A stretch of 37,656 nt of DNA from CAYJLB01 sp964370845 (GCA_964370845.1 CAYJLB010000019.1:1-37656), one strand, 5' to 3'. Shown: positions 15,420-24,858, numbered from the stretch's first letter. The notes: generated by a model not told the origin, from the letters alone. Translations and numbers: made by a program.

Positions 15420-16382
15420 GTGGCTAGAAAAAAACAAGGTGGTGGCGGTGAATCAGGCGGTAACTGGATGGATACCTATGGTGACCTTGTAACACTACTA
15501 CTTACTTTCTTTATTTTGATGTATGCAACCTCCTCTCCTGATGAAGTAAAGTGGCAAATGATTTTGCAAGCATTTACATCAAGGGGTTCTGTTGTAAACC
15601 CTATTGTCGATCAAGAAAACCAAACTCATTCTGACGAACCTTATACCTCTGATGAGCTAAGTGATGGTGATATGCCTGAAACTTTTGACCAATTATATCA
15701 ATATTTAGAAGGATATTTGGCTGAAAGTGAATTTTCTGACAGCATTGAATTATCACAAAGTGCTTCTAATATTTACTTAAAATTTAGAGATAATGTTTTC
15801 TTTGCTGGTGATAGTGCTGTGCTACTTGATACAGGGAAAGAAGTTCTTGACGTAATTAATACTGGACTTGCTGCTGTTAGTGATAAAATAATGGCAATTC
15901 AAGTTGGTGGACATACCGCTGTTGCAAATTTTAGTACACAAGATGACTATACTCTTTCTTCCGACCGTGCTGTAAACGTAGTTAACTATGTTAAGGCAGC
16001 AAATATAATTGAACCTGGAAAACTTCGTACCGAAGGGTATGGTGAATATAGACCTGTTGCCCCTAATGATACCGAAGAAAATAAGGCTTTAAACCGACGA
16101 GTTGAAATGGTAATTGTTAGGAATGATGTTGACTTTACTGACCCTGAAATAATAAATGACTTTTTAGTTCATGAATTTGGAGATTTTTACACTCCTCCTG
16201 AAGGATATACTCCTGAAGAAGATGGTGATTTATCACTTGATGATATAGAAGAACTGCTTACACAAGACGGTTCTGTAGAAACTGATGCTGAAGGCAACAT
16301 AATTGAAGATGAAGTCGATGAAGAATCTGAAGTAGAGGAAACAGAGGCTTCTGAAATCGAAGAAACTGCTGTTTCTGAATAA
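15420..16382 (+). CDS. motB: Flagellar stator protein MotB
   Basis: Peptidoglycan-anchored stator subunit. One membrane helix (about 18-38) holds the proton-binding aspartate D22 in TYGDLVTLLLTFFILM. An OmpA-like peptidoglycan-binding domain spans about 125-240, with DRAVNVVNYV and LNRRVEMVI. The last 70 residues form a strongly acidic tail that is unusual and looks disordered. GTG start at 15420 after GTGAGGTGAG; the overlapping ATG at 15418 is out of frame. fliL, often next in other operons, is absent and fliM follows directly. Confidence 0.93.
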   Translation: MARKKQGGGGESGGNWMDTYGDLVTLLLTFFILMYATSSPDEVKWQMILQAFTSRGSVVNPIVDQENQTHSDEPYTSDELSDGDMPETFDQLYQYLEGYLAESEFSDSIELSQSASNIYLKFRDNVFFAGDSAVLLDTGKEVLDVINTGLAAVSDKIMAIQVGGHTAVANFSTQDDYTLSSDRAVNVVNYVKAANIIEPGKLRTEGYGEYRPVAPNDTEENKALNRRVEMVIVRNDVDFTDPEIINDFLVHEFGDFYTPPEGYTPEEDGDLSLDDIEELLTQDGSVETDAEGNIIEDEVDEESEVEETEASEIEETAVSE

Positions 16383-16412
16383 AAAATAAATTTTTAGAAT
16401 AGGAGGGTGCAA

Positions 16413-17417
16413 ATGGCTGATGTATTATCGCAAAGTCAAATTGATGATTTGCTTAAAAGCTTCGGCTCGGGCGGTGATAAGGCTATTGAAGAAATAGCTG
16501 AACAGACTGCTGAAAAAAAATATAAAGTTTATGACTTTAGAATGCCAAAAAAATTCACTAAAGAACGATTAAGACTTTTGGATAGAATTTTTGAAAACTT
16601 TTCACGGTTGTTGTCTTCGTATTTTACAGGACTTTTAAGACTTTATTGTAGAATTTCTATATTACAAATTGAAGAACAACGATACTATGAATTTAACAAT
16701 GCACTTCCTGAACATACAATTATAAGTGTAACTAATCTTGGACTTGAAGATGAAGACATTGATGACCCAATTATGGTGACACAAATTTCTAACCCTATCA
16801 CTTTCACAATGCTAGATAGACTTCTTGGAGGAAATGGGAATTTTGTTGATGTTGTAAGGGATTTTACTGAAATTGAAACCTCATTAATGAGTGGAATTCT
16901 TAAAAAAATGTGCGAATATACAAAAGAAGCTTGGAGTTCATTTGTTGATATAAACCCTTCTTTACAGTCTATTGAAACAAATTCAAGAATTTTACAAACC
17001 ATTGCCCCTGATGATGTTGTAATCATTATTGTAATGGAAGTTGAAATTAACAGTGTTAAAAATACTATTTCCATATGCTTACCAGCAATTGACCTTGAGC
17101 AAATGATGATTAAGTATGGCGAAAAAACTGTACGCTCAAATAAGCGAAATGATGTTGTTAGAGAAAAAGAAAGAAAAGAAGAAATTATGCATGAAATTAA
17201 AAATTCTCCTCTTACTCTTTCTGCCACTTTATGTGAAACGTCGATTGATTTGAGAGATATACTCAATTTACAAGTAAATGATATAATCCCTCTAAATGCA
17301 AATATTAATAACAATGTAAAAGTTAAAGTTGGGGAAACCATCTGGTTTGATGGAAAACTTGGCCTATTACACAATAGAAAAGCTATAAAACTAGATAATA
17401 TTATTAAGAAGAATTGA
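16413..17417 (+). CDS. fliM: Flagellar motor switch protein FliM
   Basis: Middle C-ring protein that receives CheY-P. 334 residues. The N-terminal LSQSQIDDLL (residues 5-14) is the CheY-P docking motif; the middle CheC-like domain lacks phosphatase residues, and a C-terminal SpoA/FliN-like domain covers about 250-330. ATG 16413 follows AGGAGGGTG; the in-frame GTG at 16407 is inside that site. Followed 12 nt later by fliY, as in Bacillus. Confidence 0.94.
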   Translation: MADVLSQSQIDDLLKSFGSGGDKAIEEIAEQTAEKKYKVYDFRMPKKFTKERLRLLDRIFENFSRLLSSYFTGLLRLYCRISILQIEEQRYYEFNNALPEHTIISVTNLGLEDEDIDDPIMVTQISNPITFTMLDRLLGGNGNFVDVVRDFTEIETSLMSGILKKMCEYTKEAWSSFVDINPSLQSIETNSRILQTIAPDDVVIIIVMEVEINSVKNTISICLPAIDLEQMMIKYGEKTVRSNKRNDVVREKERKEEIMHEIKNSPLTLSATLCETSIDLRDILNLQVNDIIPLNANINNNVKVKVGETIWFDGKLGLLHNRKAIKLDNIIKKN

Positions 17418-17429
17418 GGGAAGGAATAA

Positions 17430-18686
17430 ATGAGTAACGAAAAATACGAAATTACACAGGAAGACTTGGATGCGATTGGCTTTACCGAGATGCAACTAAG
17501 TGCCATTGCTGAAATACAAAATATAAGTATGGGTTCTGGAGCTACTGCGATTTCAAATATGCTTGATTTAGCGGTAAATATTACCACACCAATGGTAAAA
17601 ATTGTAAAGAAGGCTGATGCTAAATATCCAAATTTGGACCCAGCAATCAAAGTAGAAATTGACTATATTCAAGGTGTAAATGGTAAGAACACAATGATTT
17701 TAAAACAATCTGATGTTCAGCTTATATTAAACCAATTAATGGGAATGCCTCTTGAAGTATCTGATGATTTTGTCTTTGATGAGTTAAATATTTCCGCGGT
17801 TTGTGAAGTTATGAATCAAATGATGGGTTCATCTTCCACAGCTTTATCTGAATTTCTTGGAACTGTAATAGATATTACTACTCCTAGAGCTACAGTTTTA
17901 GAAGAAAATGAAAGTTTAAATGCTTCTGACGACATTACTGATGATTATGCAATTGAAGTTCATTTTGATTTAACTATTGGTGATATTATTAAAAGTGAAT
18001 TTATGTCCCTTTTAGGGCTTAACCTTGCGAAAACTCTATCAAGTAAGCTTTTAGACGGACTTAATATGGATGCTACACCTGAAGATACACCGGCTCCAGC
18101 TCCAATTCCAGCTCCTGTAGCTGAACCAGCACCAATTCCTACACCAGCACCTGACCCTGTTGCAGTAGCGCCTGCTCCAGTTCCTACACCTGCACCTGTT
18201 GCTCCACAGCCTGTTGCGCAACCTTTACCACAAGACCCAAATGCAATGTATGGCGGACAACAAATGTATGCACAGCAACCTTACCAAGGTCAGCCTATGT
18301 ACCAGCAACCTTACCCAGCACAACCAATGTATGCTCAACCAGCACCTCCTCCAATGAATGTTCAAAGTGTTCAGTTGCAACAATTTGCACCTCCACCAAA
18401 TCATTTATCAGTTGAGCAAAAAGATAACCTAAACCTACTTATGGACGTACCTTTAGGTGTATCTGTTGAAATTGGTAAAGCAACACATAAAGTTAAGGAA
18501 GTTCTTGAATTTAGCCAAGGTACTATTATCGAGCTTGACAAACAAGCTGGTGCACCTGTTGACATCATCGTTAACGGACACTTAATTGCTCGTGGTGATG
18601 TTGTTGTAATTGACGACAATTTTGCTGTTAGGGTAACAGAAATTGTTAAGTCGAAGTTTATTGATTCTTTAGGAAATATTGAATAA
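17430..18686 (+). CDS. fliY: Motor switch phosphatase FliY (FliN-domain)
   Basis: C-ring protein combining CheY-P phosphatase and FliN functions. 418 residues: a CheC-like domain with two intact E-x-x-N active sites (E28/N31 in EIQN, E126/N129 in EVMN), a long Pro/Ala- then Gln/Tyr-rich linker at about 214-325, and a C-terminal FliN/SpoA domain from about 335 starting LLMDVPLGVSVEIGK. The N-terminal CheY-P docking sequence of Bacillus FliY (LSQDEIDALL) is degenerate here, reading ITQEDLDAIG. ATG 17430 follows GAGGGAAGGAATAA. Confidence 0.92.
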   Translation: MSNEKYEITQEDLDAIGFTEMQLSAIAEIQNISMGSGATAISNMLDLAVNITTPMVKIVKKADAKYPNLDPAIKVEIDYIQGVNGKNTMILKQSDVQLILNQLMGMPLEVSDDFVFDELNISAVCEVMNQMMGSSSTALSEFLGTVIDITTPRATVLEENESLNASDDITDDYAIEVHFDLTIGDIIKSEFMSLLGLNLAKTLSSKLLDGLNMDATPEDTPAPAPIPAPVAEPAPIPTPAPDPVAVAPAPVPTPAPVAPQPVAQPLPQDPNAMYGGQQMYAQQPYQGQPMYQQPYPAQPMYAQPAPPPMNVQSVQLQQFAPPPNHLSVEQKDNLNLLMDVPLGVSVEIGKATHKVKEVLEFSQGTIIELDKQAGAPVDIIVNGHLIARGDVVVIDDNFAVRVTEIVKSKFIDSLGNIE

Positions 18687-18705
18687 AAATTTAATTTGTT
18701 AATAA

Positions 18706-18730
18706 CATCTTAGACTGTTGATTTAAGATG
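18706..18730 (+). promoter_or_regulatory. Small hairpin before cheY
   Basis: CATCTTA 18706-18712 pairs perfectly with TAAGATG 18724-18730, ending just before the AAGAAAGG of cheY. It could tune cheY translation or protect a processed end; there is no T-run. Confidence 0.35.
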
Positions 18731-18749
18731 ATAAGAAAGGATTATTAAT

Positions 18750-19112
18750 ATGGATAAGAAAATTTTAGTTGTTGATGACGCTGCTTTTATGAGAATGATG
18801 ATTAAAGATACTCTTTCAAAAAATGGTTACACAAATTTAATTGAAGCTGCTGATGGTGAAATCGCTGTAGCGCAATACAAAGAACACCAACCTGACATGG
18901 TTATTATGGATATTACAATGCCAAATAAAACAGGCCTTGAAGCACTTGCTGAAATTAAAGGCGCTTTTCCAGCTGCAAAAATCGTAATGTGTAGCGCTAT
19001 GGGTCAAGAAGCAATGGTTGTTGAAGCAATTAAACTAGGCGCTTTAGACTTTATTGTAAAACCTTTTAAACCTGATAGAATTTTATCAACTGTTGCTAAG
19101 GTTTTAGGCTAA
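18750..19112 (+). CDS. cheY: Chemotaxis response regulator CheY
   Basis: Single receiver domain of 120 residues that carries the chemotaxis signal to FliM/FliY. Acidic pocket D9/D10, phospho-acceptor D54 in VIMDITMP, S82 in CSAMG and K104 in VKPF are all in place. Start ATG follows AAGAAAGGATT. It sits between fliY and fliO as in Bacillus. Its kinase CheA is not in the window, while three dephosphorylation-related proteins (FliY, CheC, CheD) are. Confidence 0.95.
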   Translation: MDKKILVVDDAAFMRMMIKDTLSKNGYTNLIEAADGEIAVAQYKEHQPDMVIMDITMPNKTGLEALAEIKGAFPAAKIVMCSAMGQEAMVVEAIKLGALDFIVKPFKPDRILSTVAKVLG

Positions 19113-19116
19113 TATT

Positions 19117-19476
19117 ATGCCTTACGAAATACAAGTTGCCCTATCTTTGATAGGGGTTGTACTTTTATTGCTTTTTACTTATTTTGGGGCGAAATGGATT
19201 ACAAAAAAGAATACTTTTTACTCCGGAAAAGCTATTAAAATCCTCGAAAAAGTAAGTGTTACTCCCGATAAAGCCCTTGCTATTATTGCTGTTGGTGATA
19301 ATTACTTTTTGGTAGGAATTACATCTGCTCATATAGAAAAAATTGCTGAACTAGACAAAAATGAGATAGATGAAATTTTACAGGCAAATGCAGTAGGGAA
19401 GATGACTTTTTCTGAAGCACTTTCAAAATCTATTGCTGATACATTTAAAAAGAACGGCGGAGGGAAAAATGATTAA
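19117..19476 (+). CDS. fliO: Flagellar biosynthetic protein FliO
   Basis: Assists assembly of the FliP export-gate ring. 119 residues with one N-terminal membrane helix (about 6-25) and a soluble FliO domain containing KILEKVSVTPDKALAIIAVGD. The start lies 4 nt after the cheY stop with only a weak ribosome binding site, suggesting translational coupling. The 3' end overlaps fliP by 8 nt. Identified by domain pattern and position; the family is weakly conserved. Confidence 0.85.
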   Translation: MPYEIQVALSLIGVVLLLLFTYFGAKWITKKNTFYSGKAIKILEKVSVTPDKALAIIAVGDNYFLVGITSAHIEKIAELDKNEIDEILQANAVGKMTFSEALSKSIADTFKKNGGGKND

Positions 19477-20329
19477 AAGCAAAAACCTTTTCGCTTCACT
19501 AAAAAAACCTTTTATAACTTTTCTTCTTTCATTAGTAGTTTTTGTTCTTACATTATTTTTGATGACAACAATTACTGCTAATGCGGAAACTTTGGAAACT
19601 ACTGACATTGTAGAAACTACTGCTACTGATGTTCTTGAAACTACTAGCAGTGAAATTGATGAGGGGCTACTTGACGGACTTCTTGATATAAATGATACTA
19701 ATGGTACTTTGGAACTTGTTTTATTAGTTACAATATTATCACTTGCACCTTCAATTTTGATAATGATGACAAGTTTTGTTCGAATTATTATAGTTTTCTC
19801 AATGCTACGAAGTGCCATGGGCACCCAGCAGTCCCCTCCAAACCAAGTTTTAATCGGTTTAGCGCTCTTTCTCACTATGTTTATTATGGCTCCGACCATT
19901 GATAGAATTAATGAGGAAGCTTATCAGCCTTACGCAAATGGAGAGTATACAGCTCTTGAAGCTGCCTCTGTTGCGACGGGTCCATTAAAAGAATTTATGC
20001 TACACAACACTTCCGAGTCAAGTTTGGACTTTTTCTTAGCTCTTTCCGATAGTGAACTCCCAGCGGAAGAAACTATTACTGATGAATTAGGGCTTGAAGT
20101 AGTAGTGCCAGCTTATATGCTCAGCGAAATAAAAAGAGCATTCACAATTGGATTTTTACTTTTCATTCCATTTTTAATAATCGATATTGTTGTAGCTTCG
20201 GTTATTATGTCAATGGGTATGATTATGCTACCGCCAGCGACGATTTCTTTGCCATTTAAGATTTTACTATTTATTTTAGTAGATGGTTGGCAATTGTTAG
20301 TTGGTTCGTTGGTAACTGGTTTTTACTAG
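19469..20329 (+). CDS. fliP: Flagellar export gate protein FliP
   Basis: Core ring of the type III export gate. 286 residues: a signal peptide (about 1-39, ending ANA), then a Thr/Glu-rich stretch (about 40-68) that is unusual in length, then the FliP domain with SLAPSILIMMTSFVRI, the RSAMGTQQSPPNQVLIGLA motif and a C-terminal helix pair. ATG 19469 follows GGCGGAGGG; an in-frame TTG at 19433 lies deep inside fliO and is rejected. Confidence 0.94.
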   Translation: MIKSKNLFASLKKPFITFLLSLVVFVLTLFLMTTITANAETLETTDIVETTATDVLETTSSEIDEGLLDGLLDINDTNGTLELVLLVTILSLAPSILIMMTSFVRIIIVFSMLRSAMGTQQSPPNQVLIGLALFLTMFIMAPTIDRINEEAYQPYANGEYTALEAASVATGPLKEFMLHNTSESSLDFFLALSDSELPAEETITDELGLEVVVPAYMLSEIKRAFTIGFLLFIPFLIIDIVVASVIMSMGMIMLPPATISLPFKILLFILVDGWQLLVGSLVTGFY

Positions 20330-20379
20330 AAGTATAAATATTTATAATAATTTCATTTTGTAGAAAGGAAAGGCGTTAA

Positions 20380-20646
20380 ATGACTGCAGATCAAGCATTA
20401 TCAGTTTTTCGAGATGCACTACTTGTAATAATAAAAGTAGGCGGACCAGTTCTTTTATTAAGTATTGCCCTTGGACTTGTTATTGCAATTTTACAAGCTG
20501 CAACTCAAGTACACGAGCAAACTTTAACCTTTGTTCCAAAACTTTTGGCTATAGGGTTAATTTTGTTGCTTGCAGGTGGTTGGATGATTGATGTCCTTTC
20601 TGATTTTACAAAAGAAATATTTAATTTAATTTCAACTATTCATTAG
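20380..20646 (+). CDS. fliQ: Flagellar export gate protein FliQ
   Basis: Small export-gate membrane protein of 88 residues with two membrane helices (about 15-37 and 50-72). The segment LQAATQVHEQTLTFVPKLL is the family hallmark. RBS GAAAGGAAAGG lies 9-10 nt before the ATG. Lies between fliP and fliR in the universal order. Confidence 0.95.
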   Translation: MTADQALSVFRDALLVIIKVGGPVLLLSIALGLVIAILQAATQVHEQTLTFVPKLLAIGLILLLAGGWMIDVLSDFTKEIFNLISTIH

Positions 20647-20676
20647 TTAAATAAGAAGATAGGAAGGGATAATAGT

Positions 20677-21456
20677 TTGTACTTTGAACAACTTTTAGAC
20701 AATTTCACATTGTATCTTCTTGTTTTTGCAAGGATAATTGGAATTTTTGCTTACCACCCTATTTTTTCTAGGAAAAATATGCCTGTTATGGCAAAAATTG
20801 GACTTTGTATTGGACTTAGTTTTGCCATTGCAACACCTTTGATCGACACAACTGCTGTGGAAATTAACAGTGTTCCTTTGCTTGCTGTTGCTGTATTAAA
20901 AGAGGGTTTGGTTGGGTTAATTTTAGGGTTTGTATCAAATTTATTTATATCCTCATTGCAAGTCGCTGGGGAGTCAATGGACTATCAATCGGGACTTGGA
21001 ATGGCGACCATTTTCGACCCGTCTGTAGGTATGCAAATGCCAATTTTTGGTACAGTTCTTTATTACTTTTTTGTTTTATACTTTTTTATAACGGACTGTC
21101 ACTTAACTTATATACAGGCTTTTGTTTTGTCATATGAATTCATTCCTGTTGGGTTTGAATGGTTTAATTTTGACACATTTTATGTTATTGTTGAATATTT
21201 TGGCACACTTTTAACTCTTGTAATAAAATTTGCCCTACCTATTATCGTAGCTCAAATTTTGCTTGAAATTTGTATTGGTGTTCTTATGAAAACCGTTTCA
21301 CAAATTCAAGTTATGCAGGTTAATATTCAATTAAAATTATTTTTTGGATTATTTTTATTGCTGTTATTAGCAGAACCAATTTCAACTGCTATCAATGATT
21401 ATATGGGAACAATGATTGACAGCATCGTAGGAATTTTGCCTGCTATTGCAATATAA
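20677..21456 (+). CDS. fliR: Flagellar export gate protein FliR
   Basis: Export-gate membrane protein of 259 residues with about six hydrophobic helices. ARIIGIFAYHPIFSRKNMP near the N-terminus and GESMDYQSGLGMATIFDP in the middle are typical. TTG start at 20677 after AGGAAGGG. It is followed 39 nt later by flhB. Confidence 0.94.
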   Translation: MYFEQLLDNFTLYLLVFARIIGIFAYHPIFSRKNMPVMAKIGLCIGLSFAIATPLIDTTAVEINSVPLLAVAVLKEGLVGLILGFVSNLFISSLQVAGESMDYQSGLGMATIFDPSVGMQMPIFGTVLYYFFVLYFFITDCHLTYIQAFVLSYEFIPVGFEWFNFDTFYVIVEYFGTLLTLVIKFALPIIVAQILLEICIGVLMKTVSQIQVMQVNIQLKLFFGLFLLLLLAEPISTAINDYMGTMIDSIVGILPAIAI

Positions 21457-21495
21457 AAATATCAGTAAATCGTGGGATTTTAGGGGGGATAGTTA

Positions 21496-22575
21496 ATGCC
21501 TTCAAGCGGAGCTGAAGAAAAAACCGAGCAAGCCACCCCCAAAAAGCGGCGTGACGAACGGAAAAAGGGTAATGTATTTTCCAGCAAAGATTTAGTTGCT
21601 GCATTATCTATACTCTTATTTTTCCTTGTTTTAAATTTGTTTAGCGAGATTATGTATGGCGCAATTTACGAAAGTATGCGTTTTTGGATTTCCTCGTCGG
21701 ACGATATTGCAGTTATTACTAAAGAAACTACAAATCAAATGCTTTTAGCTGGATTTAAAACAGTTTTAACAATAACTCTTCCAATTTTTGCAGTTAGCAT
21801 TATTGCTCCCATTATTTTTACTGGGATACAAACTCGATTTATCTTTTCAAAAGATGCAATGATGCCAAAATTTTCAAGGCTTAATCCTATCGAGGGTTTT
21901 AAGAAACTTTTTGCCCTTCGTGGAATTGTTGAGCTTATTAAAAACTTGATAAAACTTGCTATTATAATAGCAATTATATACAATTTTTTCACTGATAATT
22001 TTGCACAAATACTTACAATGTATGACGTTGACCCTGTTGGTGCAATTTTATTTCTTGGTTCTTCGGTAATTTCTGTTGTTATTTCAATTTCTGTTGTTTT
22101 TTTATTCATTGGTATTGCGGACGTATTTTATCAATGGTGGGAATTCGAAAAGAATATTAAAATGACTAAACAAGAGGTTAAAGAGGAATACAAGCAAATG
22201 GAGGGTGACCCTCACATTAAAGGTGCTATTAAACAAAGACAAAGGCAGATGGCTCAAAAGCGTATGATGGCTGATGTTCCTACTGCTGACGTTGTTGTTA
22301 GAAACCCTACACATTTTGCTGTTGCAATAAAATATACTCCTGGGGAACACCACGCCCCTATTGTAGTTGCAAAAGGTATGGACTATATAGCCTTAAAAAT
22401 TATTGACATAGCCATAGAAAATGACGTGACACTACAAGAAAATAAGCCACTTGCACGGGCTTTATATGACACTGTTGACGTTGGTCGAGAAATTCCTGAA
22501 GAATTTTTCCAACCAGTAGCAGAAATTCTTGCATTTGTCTATGACTTGAAACAAAAGAAAATTATTAAAAAGTAA
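21496..22575 (+). CDS. flhB: Flagellar export switch protein FlhB
   Basis: Export-gate protein that changes substrate specificity after hook completion. 359 residues: N-terminal signature AEEKTEQATPKKRRDERKKG, four membrane helices (about 30-215), and a cytoplasmic domain with the autocleavage motif N270-P271-T272-H273 in VVRNPTHFAVA. The expected FliK partner is upstream in the operon. ATG 21496 follows AGGGGGGATAG. The third structured element follows. Confidence 0.95.
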   Translation: MPSSGAEEKTEQATPKKRRDERKKGNVFSSKDLVAALSILLFFLVLNLFSEIMYGAIYESMRFWISSSDDIAVITKETTNQMLLAGFKTVLTITLPIFAVSIIAPIIFTGIQTRFIFSKDAMMPKFSRLNPIEGFKKLFALRGIVELIKNLIKLAIIIAIIYNFFTDNFAQILTMYDVDPVGAILFLGSSVISVVISISVVFLFIGIADVFYQWWEFEKNIKMTKQEVKEEYKQMEGDPHIKGAIKQRQRQMAQKRMMADVPTADVVVRNPTHFAVAIKYTPGEHHAPIVVAKGMDYIALKIIDIAIENDVTLQENKPLARALYDTVDVGREIPEEFFQPVAEILAFVYDLKQKKIIKK

Positions 22576-22606
22576 ATTTACCTTTAAGGTTTAACATATT
22601 TTATTC

Positions 22607-22748
22607 GGAGGAAAGTTTGAAAAATATAATTTTTCAAACACCGATTTTAATCGTTTGCAGTTATTGTGATTTTCGGAATATCCTCAATTTTTGTCACCTT
22701 AAGAACTGAAAGTGACAAAAACCTCACAAAACATGCAGAAAGGAATGG
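22607..22748 (+). promoter_or_regulatory. Structured leader element, copy 3 (upstream of flhA)
   Basis: GGAGG 22607-22611; H1 is an 11-bp perfect stem, 22615-22625 with 22629-22639, loop ATA. The core is diverged (GTTATTGTGATTTTCG, 22660-22675). P1 pairs GTTATTGTG 22660-22668 with CACAAAAC 22725-22732, with one A-A mismatch. P3 pairs TTTTTGTCAC 22688-22697 with GTGACAAAAA 22712-22721, with CTTAAGAAC in the loop. P2 is degenerate. An alternative, GTGA 22712-22715 with TCAC 22724-22727, would break P1 and P3. The distance from the first GG to the flhA site AGAAAGGAATGG is 135 nt. Confidence 0.55.
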
Positions 22749-22756
22749 ACATAGCG

Positions 22757-24826
22757 ATGAACAAGCTATTTAACAGTTTATCTTCAGTATTTATTATAGC
22801 TCTCGTTTTAATAATAATCATACCACTTCCTACTGTTTTACTTGACGTAATGCTTATATTAAATATAACTATCGCATTGCTAATCCTTCTTACAACAATG
22901 TACATAAATGAAGCGTTGCAGTTTTCCGTTTTCCCGTCGGTCTTATTGATAACCACCATATTCCGGCTTGCCTTAAACCTTTCGTCCACAAGACTTATTT
23001 TAGGTGAACAAGGTGAAGCTGGGGCAGTTATTAAAACTTTCGGTGAATTCGTTATTCAAGGTAATGCTGTTGTCGGATTTATTATATTTATAATCATTGT
23101 AATTGTACAATTTTTAGTTATTACAAAGGGTGCTGAGAGGGTTGCAGAAGTTTCTGCTAGATTTACCCTCGATGCAATGCCAGGTAAGCAAATGGCTATT
23201 GATGCGGACTTAAATTCAGGGTTAATTGATGACCAAACTGCTAAGTTAAGACGTAGCAATATCCAACGTGAAGCGGATTTTTATGGAGCGATGGACGGTG
23301 CTTCTAAGTTTGTAAAAGGTGACGCGATTATTTCTATTTTAGTTGCTTTTATAAACCTTATCGGTGGTGCTGTTATTGGCATGATGAGCGGAATGCCTTT
23401 TGACGAAGTAATGTCAGTTTATACTATTGCTACAGTAGGTGACGGACTTGTTTCCCAAATTCCTGCTTTGTTAATTTCTACTGCAATGGGTATGATTGTT
23501 ACTCGTTCTGCTTCTGAATCTAACTTAAATGAAGATTTAAGAAAGCAGTTTACTTCACAACCTTATGCTTTAATAATTGCTGGTTGTGTAATATTCGCAA
23601 TGTGTCTAATTCCAGGGTTTCCAGTGCCAATTCTTATTACAATGGGATTACTTTTAATCCTTCTTGGAATTGTTGCTTCAAGAAATTTGAGCCTTGCTAC
23701 TAAAGGCGCACAAATTGCTGAAATTAAACAGGATATGCAGACAGTTTCTGAAACTGATTACTATAAAGACATAAATAATGTATTTAAATTATTGGAAGTT
23801 GAACCAATCGAAATGGAATTCGGTTATAGTTTATTACCACTTGCTGACGAAAAAAGTGGCGGTGCTTTAATCGAAAGAGTTGTTGTTTTTAGAAAGCAAT
23901 TTGCCCTTGATATGGGTATGGTTTTCCCGTCAATTAGAATGAGGGACAATCAAAACATTAATCCAAACCAATACATAATCAAAATAAAAGGTGAGGAAGT
24001 TGCTAAGGGAGATATTTTGATTGACCACTATTTAGCTTTAGATAGTGGAAATATTGAAAATCCTATTGATGGAATTGACACTATTGAACCTGCTTTCAAA
24101 ATCCCTGCGAAATGGATTAATGAGGATCAAAAGGTGGCGGCGGACATTGCGGGTTATACTTTAATTGACCCAACTTCTGTTGTTATTACTCATTTATCCG
24201 AAGTTATAAAGGCTCATTCTGAAGAATTACTAAGCCGACAAGATATTAAAATTATGGTGGAAAAACTTAAAGAAAACAATGCTGCCCTTGTGGAAGAAGT
24301 TATACCTAATGTAATATCTTACGCTTATCTACAAAAAGTATTGTCATTATTGCTTAAAGAGGGTGTTCCAATTAGGGATTTACCTACTATTCTTGAAACC
24401 CTTGGGGATCACCAAAGTACACTTAAAGATATTGACCTTACAATTGAACATGTAAGACAATCTTTAAAACGTACAATTACAAGAAAATTCTCTGACGCTG
24501 ACCAATTGAGAGTTTTCACAATTGATGCGCAAATTGAAAATATGATAATTTCATCAATTAAGAAAACTGATCAAGGTGCTTATTTAGCTCTTGAACCTGA
24601 TGTAATTCAAAAGATTATTTCCGCATTTTCTTCCGAGGTTGAAAAAGTTCGTGATGTAATTTCTTCACCAATTATTCTAACTTCACCGATTGTGCGTGTA
24701 TATTTTAAAAAGCTAGTTGACCAATTTGTTCCTGGGACAGTGGTTTTATCCTTTAATGAAATTGACAATTCAGTTCAAATTCAATCGATCGGAAACATTG
24801 CACTTACGGAATATTCTTATAAATAG
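22757..24826 (+). CDS. flhA: Flagellar export gate protein FlhA
   Basis: Large export-gate protein forming the cytoplasmic docking ring. 689 residues: about eight membrane helices in the first 310 residues, with the conserved FHIPEP-region sequence RFTLDAMPGKQMAIDADLN (about 130-150), then a cytoplasmic domain to the end. ATG 22757 is chosen by its distance from AGAAAGGAATGG; upstream in-frame starts at 22712 and 22745 lie in the leader or in that site. flhF and flhG, often next, are absent; sigD follows. Confidence 0.95.
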   Translation: MNKLFNSLSSVFIIALVLIIIIPLPTVLLDVMLILNITIALLILLTTMYINEALQFSVFPSVLLITTIFRLALNLSSTRLILGEQGEAGAVIKTFGEFVIQGNAVVGFIIFIIIVIVQFLVITKGAERVAEVSARFTLDAMPGKQMAIDADLNSGLIDDQTAKLRRSNIQREADFYGAMDGASKFVKGDAIISILVAFINLIGGAVIGMMSGMPFDEVMSVYTIATVGDGLVSQIPALLISTAMGMIVTRSASESNLNEDLRKQFTSQPYALIIAGCVIFAMCLIPGFPVPILITMGLLLILLGIVASRNLSLATKGAQIAEIKQDMQTVSETDYYKDINNVFKLLEVEPIEMEFGYSLLPLADEKSGGALIERVVVFRKQFALDMGMVFPSIRMRDNQNINPNQYIIKIKGEEVAKGDILIDHYLALDSGNIENPIDGIDTIEPAFKIPAKWINEDQKVAADIAGYTLIDPTSVVITHLSEVIKAHSEELLSRQDIKIMVEKLKENNAALVEEVIPNVISYAYLQKVLSLLLKEGVPIRDLPTILETLGDHQSTLKDIDLTIEHVRQSLKRTITRKFSDADQLRVFTIDAQIENMIISSIKKTDQGAYLALEPDVIQKIISAFSSEVEKVRDVISSPIILTSPIVRVYFKKLVDQFVPGTVVLSFNEIDNSVQIQSIGNIALTEYSYK

Positions 24827-24858
24827 TAGGACAACCTGTTGGAAAGGATGGCATTTAA

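Noticed and set aside
19260..19275. SigD promoter from a CCGATAA-like match inside fliO (and another in fliI near 8447)
   Set aside because: No TAAA box at the required distance and the matches lie inside coding sequence without a downstream gene start.
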